Positions 1-5,196 of a DNA stretch of 23,525 bases are shown here, in pieces. This DNA comes from a virus. The stretch covers positions 1 through 23,525 of IMG/VR virus record IMGVR_UViG_3300027387_000028; one strand, written 5' to 3'. A program made the translations under genes and the position numbers. Position 1 is the first letter of the stretch; the number at the start of each line of letters is the position of its first letter. The notes under the pieces are model-generated. The model saw only the letters and a program-made list of their open reading frames with translations. It did no database searches and was not told the DNA's origin.

Positions 1-315
1 ATGAATGAGTTAGGAGCGTTTATCCCACTACCTGGATTTGGTGCTGATGATTATATCAATATGCTTAAACTAGAATCAGTAGCTGTAAGTAGTACAGTAA
101 CTAACTTAGGTAAAGCATTCTTTAATCTAGCAGGATTGTTAACAGGAGATCCGTCTACAGAATATAAACGAGATGTGGGACCTTATGAGTGGCAACAAGA
201 AGGTGCACCTAAGATTCTAAACTTTTTAGCAAAAACTGGTGGTTTAAACGGAAAGCAGATCGAGGGAGCAAATGCATTAAAAAACTTTGAAAGTGCACAA
301 GAACGTTTCAAATAA
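1..315 (+). CDS. C-terminal part of a larger phage protein (probable partial)
   Basis: An open frame runs from the first base of the window to a TAA at 313-315, giving 104 residues. An ATG sits exactly at base 1, but there is no upstream sequence to show that it is a start, so I treat it as the probable C-terminal end of a longer gene entering from the left. The segment has a Gly/Pro-rich stretch, then helices, and ends in a polar tail (FESAQERFK). No catalytic motif is visible. It is followed by a short AT-rich gap and then by small late-type genes on the same strand, so a virion or virion-associated role is plausible by position only. It could also be a complete 104-residue protein. Confidence 0.6.
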   Translation: MNELGAFIPLPGFGADDYINMLKLESVAVSSTVTNLGKAFFNLAGLLTGDPSTEYKRDVGPYEWQQEGAPKILNFLAKTGGLNGKQIEGANALKNFESAQERFK

Positions 316-363
316 GAAAATTCTTTTGTATATTATATATGTAAACAACTAAAAATAAGAACA
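316..363 (+). promoter_or_regulatory. AT-rich leader, possible promoter
   Basis: This 48-base gap is the longest non-coding stretch in the + strand block before the terminator. It has a TTTTG at 324-328 and a TA-alternating run at 329-340, followed by an A-rich leader directly before the ATG. It does not match the Bacteroides -7/-33 consensus (TTTG, about 20 bases, TAnnTTTG) with correct spacing. A phage-specific promoter or a simple A-rich translation leader are both possible. Confidence 0.2.
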
Positions 364-765
364 ATGGCTTTTATTGACATCTTTAATTACAAGAAGTATT
401 TTAGAAAATCTTCTGACGCAACTGTAGCAAGAGTAGGACACGTTAACAAACTTGCAGAAAAAGTTACTCCTGTTGAGTATGTAACTCAGTTGACTAGTAA
501 TACTACTCCTGTAGAGATTAATGCTCCAGTAGGACAAATAACTATGTTTGGTCTATTATCTGGTTCTAACTCTTTTAGAGTAGATAATGATAGAGTAAAA
601 ACAGACAGTGTTGTTATTGCTAGTATAGAGTATTCAAATCTTGCAGATAGATTAGACTCAGTACTTGCAGCACCTGTAAATGTTGTTGATGGCAGTTTTG
701 ATATTGCTTGGTCTACAGCAACATCAACAACAGGAGCATTAAAGATTAATTTTATAGTACTATAA
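364..765 (+). CDS. Small GHVN-motif protein, tandem paralogue 1
   Basis: The 133-residue product starts MAFIDIFNYKKYF and carries ATVARVGHVNKLAEK at about residues 20-34. The next gene has the same opening and motif (MAF...ARYGHVNALAE), so the two are tandem paralogues. After the shared N-terminal helix the sequence is rich in Thr, Ser, Val and Asn in alternating hydrophobic patterns, as in a beta-sandwich. From memory, similar AR-x-GHVN-x-L N-termini recur in small proteins of Bacteroidetes phages near virion genes, which suggests a structural or virion-surface role; that is inference. There is no signal peptide, membrane segment or catalytic motif. Its ATG follows an A-rich leader with no Shine-Dalgarno, and one base separates it from the next gene. 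Confidence 0.8.
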   Translation: MAFIDIFNYKKYFRKSSDATVARVGHVNKLAEKVTPVEYVTQLTSNTTPVEINAPVGQITMFGLLSGSNSFRVDNDRVKTDSVVIASIEYSNLADRLDSVLAAPVNVVDGSFDIAWSTATSTTGALKINFIVL

Positions 766-766
766 T

Positions 767-1186
767 ATGGCTTTTGTAAATATATACAAACTGTCTGACT
801 ATATAAAAGAAAAGACAGATGCGTTGCTTGCTAGATACGGGCACGTGAATGCTCTTGCTGAGATACTTGCACCTAGCATTGGTACATATGACGTTCAATC
901 ATCTACAGATGCTGCTATTACTGTTCCTTTAAATAAAAAAGCAGGTATTATTCAAAATGTTAATATGGCTTTTGGAACAACTATAAAGTTACAAAACTCA
1001 TATGTTAATGAAAATAGCATAGTTTTTTATCATATTGTACCTACAAATACTACCGAACTAACTCAAATAAAATCTGACTTAGGAATGGTAAGAGATATTT
1101 CAAATACAAATGATTTAAACTTTATGATACTTCCTCAAGTAGGTCAGAGAGTCACAGGAGATATACATTTTTGGATATTTAATTAA
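767..1186 (+). CDS. Small GHVN-motif protein, tandem paralogue 2
   Basis: The 139-residue product starts MAFVNIYKLSDYI and carries ALLARYGHVNALAEI at about residues 19-33, matching the preceding gene over roughly the first 35 residues. The remainder keeps the same kind of Thr/Asn-rich beta pattern but has diverged strongly and ends in an aromatic tail (HFWIFN). A conserved N-terminal anchor with a variable C-terminal part would fit two related virion-surface or assembly proteins with different partners, but the sequence alone does not show this. The next gene follows after one base, consistent with one transcript running into the lysis genes. Confidence 0.8.
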   Translation: MAFVNIYKLSDYIKEKTDALLARYGHVNALAEILAPSIGTYDVQSSTDAAITVPLNKKAGIIQNVNMAFGTTIKLQNSYVNENSIVFYHIVPTNTTELTQIKSDLGMVRDISNTNDLNFMILPQVGQRVTGDIHFWIFN

Positions 1187-1187
1187 T

Positions 1188-1733
1188 ATGAGACAGTATA
1201 CCGCAAAGGAACTTAAAGCAGAGTTTGAAAGACTAGGTTATTCATGGCCGGTATTTCATCTTATAGGTATTAGATCTAATGCTAATGCTAAGAATCAGTT
1301 TGATGACCTTATTGGTGTAGTTGAGAAAGATAACATCACATGGTATACTTGTACTACTAATCCAGGTACTCACTGGTTACAGAACCTACTTAATCCAAAA
1401 GGAGCAGCATTACTCAAACCCGGACAATGGGATGATTGCTGGCAGGTAGGTTTACATCAAGGTAAGTATGAAGCATTGACTCAATGCAAACCTGTTACTG
1501 TATATAGAGATGGTAACAAAAATGATGTAGCAGAAGAATCCGCAGTAACAGAGACTGGATTATTTGGTATCAATATTCACCGTGCTAATCCTAGTATAGT
1601 ATCTAAACTTATTGATAAATGGTCTGCAGGATGTCAAGTTCTTAATGACCCAAAGCAGTTCAATGAACTACTTAATAAATGTAAGAAGTCTGGATTCAGA
1701 AGATTTACATATACTCTCCTGAAAGAATTCTGA
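1188..1733 (+). CDS. Candidate endolysin (SxGCQ-type peptidoglycan hydrolase)
   Basis: The 181-residue product has no signal peptide. Its C-terminal half carries GINIHRA (residues 127-133) followed by KWSAGCQVL (144-152), giving a His131...Ser146-x-Gly-Cys149-Gln arrangement reminiscent of cell-wall enzymes using a His/Cys or Ser-x-Gly-Cys site. A Trp/Gly-rich middle (GQWDDCWQVGLHQGKY, 79-94) fits a small hydrolase fold. From memory, related proteins are common in Bacteroidetes phages next to holin-like genes, and here the next gene encodes a two-helix membrane protein that overlaps the stop by one base, followed by two spanin-like genes. I therefore call it the lysis enzyme of the cassette. 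The exact bond cleaved is not readable from the sequence, and a non-lytic structural role is not excluded. Confidence 0.55.
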   Translation: MRQYTAKELKAEFERLGYSWPVFHLIGIRSNANAKNQFDDLIGVVEKDNITWYTCTTNPGTHWLQNLLNPKGAALLKPGQWDDCWQVGLHQGKYEALTQCKPVTVYRDGNKNDVAEESAVTETGLFGINIHRANPSIVSKLIDKWSAGCQVLNDPKQFNELLNKCKKSGFRRFTYTLLKEF

Positions 1734-1999
1734 TGAAGAAATTCTTTTATGATATGTTTAGTTCAAAGGGAGAACTCTCTAGTAAAAGAGTATCTGCTGT
1801 ATTCACATTAGTTAATGTTATTATACTAGCATACATTGCTACATTCAGAAATGATGATCACATCACCCCTGAGTTTATGTTTGACGCTCTTTGTTTAATA
1901 TCTGGTGGTGGATTAGGACTTACTGTTATAGAAAAAATTTTTGATAAGAAAAACCCAAAACCAACTAACAATGACGGAGGAGACTCAGCATCAAATTAA
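1733..1999 (+). CDS. Candidate holin (small two-helix membrane protein)
   Basis: The 88-residue product has a basic N-terminal part (SSKGELSSKRVS, 10-21), a first hydrophobic helix at about 22-39, a short acidic loop (RNDDH), a second hydrophobic, glycine-rich helix at about 48-66, and a polar charged tail. This topology and size are typical of class II holins, which open the inner membrane at the end of infection. Its start overlaps the stop of the candidate endolysin (TGATG), and its 3' end overlaps the next, spanin-like gene by 29 bases. The call rests on topology and context, because holins are too diverse for a reliable sequence motif. Confidence 0.6.
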   Translation: MKKFFYDMFSSKGELSSKRVSAVFTLVNVIILAYIATFRNDDHITPEFMFDALCLISGGGLGLTVIEKIFDKKNPKPTNNDGGDSASN

Positions 2000-2327
2000 A
2001 GAGATAGCAATACTAGTACTAATAGTTATTGTAGGAACTATCTTTATGTACCAGATAGTCTGCTGCGGTAAAGATCATAAAGATGCTGTCACCTACAGAA
2101 GTAAACTTAGTGCGGATAGTCTAACTATTGATTCTTTAAAGATGAAGATTACTCATGACAGTCTTGCTCATGCAGATAGTCTAAGAGCATTGCATATTAA
2201 AAAACTTAATAATAAAGATGATGCAAACAAAAAGAAACGTGATGACGACCGTGCTATTGTTAAGTATGCTACTGATGAGCAGCTTGACAGTCTTTGGTCA
2301 ATTTACTCCCCAAAGATTAACCATTAA
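1971..2327 (+). CDS. Candidate inner-membrane spanin (Rz-like)
   Basis: I start this gene at the ATG at 1971 rather than the in-frame TTG at 1941, giving 118 residues. One N-terminal transmembrane helix (about 9-29, ending MYQIVCC) is followed by a polar, highly charged region with repeated DSL triplets (ADSLTIDSL...HDSLAHADSL) that should form a coiled coil. It ends with a short motif, TDEQLDSLW. This is the layout of Rz-type i-spanins, which cross the periplasm and help destroy the outer membrane. It lies directly after the holin candidate, and its 3' end contains, in another frame, the start of a second spanin-like gene, as in lambda Rz/Rz1. The role is inferred from architecture and position. 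Confidence 0.6.
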   Translation: MTEETQHQIKEIAILVLIVIVGTIFMYQIVCCGKDHKDAVTYRSKLSADSLTIDSLKMKITHDSLAHADSLRALHIKKLNNKDDANKKKRDDDRAIVKYATDEQLDSLWSIYSPKINH

Positions 2328-2682
2328 CGGTAAACCCGGAATATTCTTAACTCCTGAACAGGAGAAGAGTCTTCTTGATGCAATGATAGATTATAAATAC
2401 TGTTCTAGTAGTATACTTCTAAAGGACAGTATAATCTTTGAATTGAATAAATCTATTAAGGACAAAAACTTTGAGATTAATTTATTAACACTAGAATATA
2501 ACAAATGTATAGGTGATGCAAAAACCTATGTTAAAAATTATAATGATCTCTTAGAAGTACACAATAAGCTGATTATTGACCATGAAGTGTTAAAAACTAA
2601 AAATATTACTATTAAAAATTGGACGTTTGGATTAGCATGTAGTACCTTAATGCTAGGTACTTTGCTAATTCTCACAAATTAA
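2218..2682 (+). CDS. Candidate spanin partner with signal peptide and C-terminal helix
   Basis: The 154-residue product starts inside the preceding gene in another frame, overlapping it by 110 bases. Possible starts are ATG at 2218, 2221 or 2242. Lys5/Arg6 and the hydrophobic run TVLLLSMLLMSSL form a signal peptide with a likely signal peptidase I site after VFG; there is no lipobox cysteine. The mature part carries LTINGKPGIFLTPEQE, a long helical or coiled-coil region, and a C-terminal transmembrane helix (about 133-152). An exported N-terminus plus a C-terminal anchor recalls unimolecular spanins, except that those are usually lipoproteins. With the Rz-like gene it could form a two-component system. 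It ends in TAA, and the next ATG uses the last A. Confidence 0.55.
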   Translation: MMQTKRNVMTTVLLLSMLLMSSLTVFGQFTPQRLTINGKPGIFLTPEQEKSLLDAMIDYKYCSSSILLKDSIIFELNKSIKDKNFEINLLTLEYNKCIGDAKTYVKNYNDLLEVHNKLIIDHEVLKTKNITIKNWTFGLACSTLMLGTLLILTN

Positions 2683-2837
2683 TGGACAGTAATTTTTATT
2701 TTTTAAGAGCACAGATACGTGTAATGAATCCAGAATGGACTCAAGAACAAATCAATGAAGAAGTTAAACGCATCATGGAAAAAAACAATGACTGGCATGA
2801 TAATGAAGATGATGGTTGTTTATATTGCGGATCTTAG
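2682..2837 (+). CDS. Tiny acidic protein with C-terminal CxxC
   Basis: Fifty-one residues, starting at the ATG that shares a base with the preceding TAA (TAATG). The product is helical and charged in the middle (MNPEWTQEQINEEVKRIME), turns acidic (NDWHDNEDDG), and ends in CLYCGS, so Cys46 and Cys49 form a CxxC pair. One CxxC cannot complete a zinc site alone; a metal-bridged dimer or a redox pair are possible. The tight coupling to the upstream gene and the intact frame support it as a real gene. Its TAG stop also shows that TAG is used as a stop in this genome. Function unknown. Confidence 0.6.
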   Translation: MDSNFYFLRAQIRVMNPEWTQEQINEEVKRIMEKNNDWHDNEDDGCLYCGS

Positions 2838-2849
2838 TTATATTGTTAT

Positions 2850-2960
2850 ATGAACAAAGAATCTTTTAAACCAGAAAACAACAAGCTTGATGCTATTATC
2901 AAACAAGCTCGTACACAAAAACCTAAACAACCTAAGAATCCAAACGTATGGCAAAGGTAA
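2850..2960 (+). CDS. Tiny basic hypothetical protein
   Basis: Thirty-six residues from the ATG at 2850 to the TAA at 2958. The product begins MNKESFKPENNKLDAIIKQA and has a Lys/Pro/Gln-rich tail (QKPKQPKNPN) ending in VWQR. It has no membrane segment. It overlaps the next gene by 13 bases in another frame, an arrangement typical of translationally coupled phage genes. There are no sequence hallmarks beyond composition. I accept it because of its place in an otherwise gap-free + strand array; it could be non-coding leader for the next gene. Confidence 0.45.
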   Translation: MNKESFKPENNKLDAIIKQARTQKPKQPKNPNVWQR

Positions 2961-3088
2961 ATACTAGTAAAAATAACTACGCACCCACAGGCACTCGTAA
3001 GAAGCGCCCGGGGGTTGTAGCTAAAAAGAAAGCGAGTAAACTAAAAACCAGTAAGAACTATTTAAAGCGTTACCGAGGTCAGGGGTAA
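2948..3088 (+). CDS. Tiny strongly basic protein (possible nucleic-acid binder)
   Basis: Forty-six residues, about a third of them Lys or Arg, with short basic blocks (TRKKRPG, AKKKASKLK) and a C-terminal YLKRYRGQG. From memory, tiny proteins ending in a similar Tyr-Arg-Gly-Gln-Gly tail occur widely in Bacteroidetes phages. Such a polypeptide would be largely disordered and could bind DNA or RNA, for example as a packaged virion protein or a host-RNA-directed factor; this is inference from charge only. It is the last gene of the + strand block, and the terminator follows 26 bases after the stop. Confidence 0.6.
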   Translation: MAKVNTSKNNYAPTGTRKKRPGVVAKKKASKLKTSKNYLKRYRGQG

Positions 3089-3113
3089 ACTTATATTCTT
3101 ACTTTATCGTCTT

Positions 3114-3139
3114 AAAAGTAAACTTAACGGTTTACTTTT
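3114..3139. terminator. Bidirectional intrinsic terminator between convergent blocks
   Basis: A perfect 10-bp stem (AAAAGTAAAC at 3114-3123 pairing with GTTTACTTTT at 3130-3139) encloses a 6-base loop. On the + strand the U-rich arm continues into three more T (3140-3142), and on the - strand the other arm supplies a U tract. It therefore can end both the + strand late transcript and the long - strand transcript. The TAA of the MazG-like gene (3132-3134) lies inside the stem. The stem has only two G-C pairs, so efficiency may be modest. Confidence 0.75.
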
Positions 3140-3521
3140 TTTGTTCTAAGATCTCTTTAATCTTAGGTGGTGAATACAAGTTAGATTTAAGAATCTTACC
3201 ATCCTCTCTCAGGATAGGTAGTCCATCTTCTCCTAACTTACTCATGTTAGATCTCTGTATCTCTTCGAATACTTCCACGATCTTGTCTTGCATACCATGT
3301 TTAAGAATGGTGCCCACAAGTATATATAACTGGTCACCAAGAGCATCAGCGATACCCACCAAATCATTATCACGACATGCCATAAGGTATTCAAATAGTT
3401 CTTCAGCTTGTAGATCATGTCTTAGTTGGTATTCTTTTTCTCTGATTAAACTTGGTTCTGATGCATAGTGTTGTCCGAATACATCATGAAAGTGCTTTAC
3501 AGCATCTATAATATTTTTCAT
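3132..3521 (-). CDS. MazG/PRA-PH-like NTP pyrophosphohydrolase
   Basis: The 129-residue product has the metal-binding signature of the all-alpha NTP pyrophosphohydrolase superfamily: QAEELFEYL (38-46, Glu40/41/44) followed by IADALGDQLYILVG (57-70, Asp59/Asp63). The C-terminal half, FEEIQRSNMSKL and then DGKILKSNLYSPP, matches what is seen in phage and bacterial proteins annotated as phosphoribosyl-ATP pyrophosphohydrolase-like or MazG-like. Such enzymes cleave NTPs or dNTPs to monophosphate and pyrophosphate. In phages they are proposed to clean the nucleotide pool or lower alarmone levels. It is the last gene of the - strand block, two bases after the DUF1599-like gene, and ends within the terminator stem. 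Confidence 0.8.
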   Translation of the reverse strand: MKNIIDAVKHFHDVFGQHYASEPSLIREKEYQLRHDLQAEELFEYLMACRDNDLVGIADALGDQLYILVGTILKHGMQDKIVEVFEEIQRSNMSKLGEDGLPILREDGKILKSNLYSPPKIKEILEQKK

Positions 3522-3523
3522 AA

Positions 3524-4057
3524 TTAATAACTAGAATAATACCACTCATCATAACTAGGTGGTAGTTGTTGAAGTTTCATTTTATCTAACGGATCATTTT
3601 TTTTAGAAAGAGGGTTTACAGGAGAGGATATTCTAGGCATACCTAGTTGATCCATTCCTCTTTCATACCCGGGGGTACGTAACTCTTGTATCTTCTTTTC
3701 AGCTTTTGCAGAAGTCTCTTTAATAGCATCACAGAACCTATTGTGTAGACCATTAGACTCTATCATCATAGCTTCCATAAGAATAAGATAATTAATAGCA
3801 TCACCGAACTTCTCACGGATAATATGTTCTGAGTATGCTTTATCATCACTGATCATATCACGAATAGACTGAAGATGCTTAGTCATGTATTCCCATGCTA
3901 CCATTTCTCTCTTACTATGGAAAGATATTTTAGTACCTTCTTCAAAGTTGTGAAAAACATTTGCATCACCGGAATACTCGGCACCTTTCTTCTGTAATAC
4001 TGATTCAATAAGTTCTTTACGTTTATCTACTAGTTGATTAAATTCTTTTCTATTCAT
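3524..4057 (-). CDS. DUF1599/Nmad1-like phage protein
   Basis: I start at the ATG at 4057 (MNRKEFNQL), giving 177 residues. An in-frame GTG at 4099 would run the coding frame back through a GC-rich hairpin. The N-terminal part has LQKKGAEYSGDANVFHNFEEG, then a Trp/Lys/His segment (EYMTKHLQSIRDMI) and KFGDAINYLILMEAMM. This order matches a widespread phage family related, as I recall, to the DUF1599/nucleotide-modification-associated domain 1, predicted all-helical. A role in nucleotide metabolism or base modification has been proposed for that domain, and the MazG-like gene two bases downstream fits nucleotide-pool control. The C-terminal 50 residues are polar and probably disordered. Confidence 0.6.
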   Translation of the reverse strand: MNRKEFNQLVDKRKELIESVLQKKGAEYSGDANVFHNFEEGTKISFHSKREMVAWEYMTKHLQSIRDMISDDKAYSEHIIREKFGDAINYLILMEAMMIESNGLHNRFCDAIKETSAKAEKKIQELRTPGYERGMDQLGMPRISSPVNPLSKKNDPLDKMKLQQLPPSYDEWYYSSY

Positions 4058-4070
4058 AACATTAAGTTTA

Positions 4071-4110
4071 GACCCAGAGGGGCATGCAAGGGTCTGCACA
4101 CCCCCGGGTC
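4071..4110 (-). promoter_or_regulatory. GC-rich leader hairpin with two competing pairings
   Basis: The only intergenic gap in this part of the - strand block (4058-4115) holds a 40-base GC-rich element. In the - strand RNA, GACCC (4106-4110) pairs with GGGUC (4071-4075), GGGG (4101-4104) with CCCC (4079-4082), then two wobble pairs and UGCA with UGCA, closing a 6-base loop. The loop contains a second GACCC (4090-4094) that could pair with the same GGGUC, so two folds exclude each other. It ends 13 bases before the ATG at 4057 and lacks a U tract, so translation control or RNA processing is likelier than termination. The pairing is seen; the role is inferred. Confidence 0.5.
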
Positions 4111-4115
4111 ATATT

Positions 4116-5195
4116 TTATAGTTCTGGTAAATCTAACACGTCGTCTGACGTACCAAAGTTAAAGAATTCTTCCTCATTAGACAAAGAACTTTCTTCTTTT
4201 TCTTGATCTTCATAGAAAGCATCTGGTACTGGTGTAGTATCAAAAGGCACTTCTTCTTCTTCAAAGTCAAAGATTACTGGTTCATTTACAGGTTCTTTAT
4301 CAATGTCAAAATCTGAACCTGTATTTTCTACATTATCAAAATCTGAAATCAATAAATCATTAGTCATGTTTACATACATCTCCTCTTCTTCTGAAATAAC
4401 ATCAAAGATACTTATCTGATTAGGATCTGTCTCCGGGATATTTACAGGAAATGCTTCTTGTAGAGTTACTGGAGTACTAAGAAGAGTATGTTTTAATTCA
4501 TCATACACTGTATCAAAACATCCGATGTGTGATCTAGTATAGAACTTAGGATGACTATGCTGGATAGAATATGCTAATCCTGTATATACCGTCCATAAAG
4601 ATATCTCTTCGTTATCTTTAAACCACTTATCATAGTAATGTTTACTTGCAGTCAACTGATCTGCTTTAAGATAATCATTAATAAAGGTCTTACCCATGAT
4701 CTCTCCGCACTGATTCTTATTTACAAGTACAACTTCCATAGATGTCTTACGTCTAAGTAATTCATTATAGAAACTATCTGTATGACCAATCTGTGTCTTT
4801 ACATTGTCTACCATCTCTATGTCTGCAGTACCGGTATGTTTACGCATAAAGAAAGCCATGTCTGAAGTAATCATTACTCCGTCAGTATCTTTAAAGTGCA
4901 AACCTACACTACAGTGAAACTTAGTACTCTTATCATATGAGTTAACCCAGGTAAATACTATACCTATATTTGGATCTGTACCATATGACATGTAGTGGTT
5001 ACCAACTGTAACCTGTCCATTTGAAGAGAATAACTCTCTATCTACAATTAAACCAGCAGCTGCTAGTTCTACACGAACAGTATCAAGTATTGACTTATTC
5101 GTAATTACTTTATAACGTCCTCCATGTGAAGGAATTAGGGAAGGGTCACAGAGATAACTCTCCGTGCTCCCACCCATTGCTAATTTGAATGGCAT
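4116..5195 (-). CDS. DUF932-like phage protein
   Basis: The 359-residue product has a soluble N-terminal two thirds and a very acidic, low-complexity C-terminal third (Glu/Asp-rich from about 265 onward, with repeats such as FDFEEEEVPFD). The core contains HFKDTDGVMITSDMAFFMRKHTGT-type segments, a helical stretch around QIGHTDSFYNELLRRK, and LWTVYTGLAYSIQH near 208-221. This order recalls DUF932/plasmid-like phage proteins, whose function is unknown. It sits one base after the DNA polymerase stop in the same operon, suggesting a role around replication or recombination; the acidic tail could recruit basic partners. The start MPFKLAMGG has no Shine-Dalgarno. The family call is moderate only. 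Confidence 0.5.
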   Translation of the reverse strand: MPFKLAMGGSTESYLCDPSLIPSHGGRYKVITNKSILDTVRVELAAAGLIVDRELFSSNGQVTVGNHYMSYGTDPNIGIVFTWVNSYDKSTKFHCSVGLHFKDTDGVMITSDMAFFMRKHTGTADIEMVDNVKTQIGHTDSFYNELLRRKTSMEVVLVNKNQCGEIMGKTFINDYLKADQLTASKHYYDKWFKDNEEISLWTVYTGLAYSIQHSHPKFYTRSHIGCFDTVYDELKHTLLSTPVTLQEAFPVNIPETDPNQISIFDVISEEEEMYVNMTNDLLISDFDNVENTGSDFDIDKEPVNEPVIFDFEEEEVPFDTTPVPDAFYEDQEKEESSLSNEEEFFNFGTSDDVLDLPEL

Positions 5196-5196
5196 A

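Noticed and set aside
1941-1971. TTG start at 1941 for the Rz-like gene
   Set aside because: The ATG at 1971 gives a normal i-spanin layout with the membrane helix near the N-terminus; the extra residues are antisense-free overlap with the holin tail.
2682-2837. Possible use of TAG as a sense codon, as in some crAss-like phages
   Set aside because: Genes across the window read through cleanly with the standard code, TAG ends a small gene here, and no conserved protein contains an internal TAG or TGA.
4057-4099. GTG start at 4099 for the DUF1599-like gene
   Set aside because: It would code through the GC-rich hairpin and adds a Cys/Pro-rich stretch without family character; the ATG at 4057 fits the N-terminus and has an A-rich leader.
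4071-4110. tRNA or ordinary terminator at the GC-rich element
   Set aside because: It has no cloverleaf or CCA-type end, and no U tract follows the stem on the - strand; on the + strand it sits at the end of no gene.
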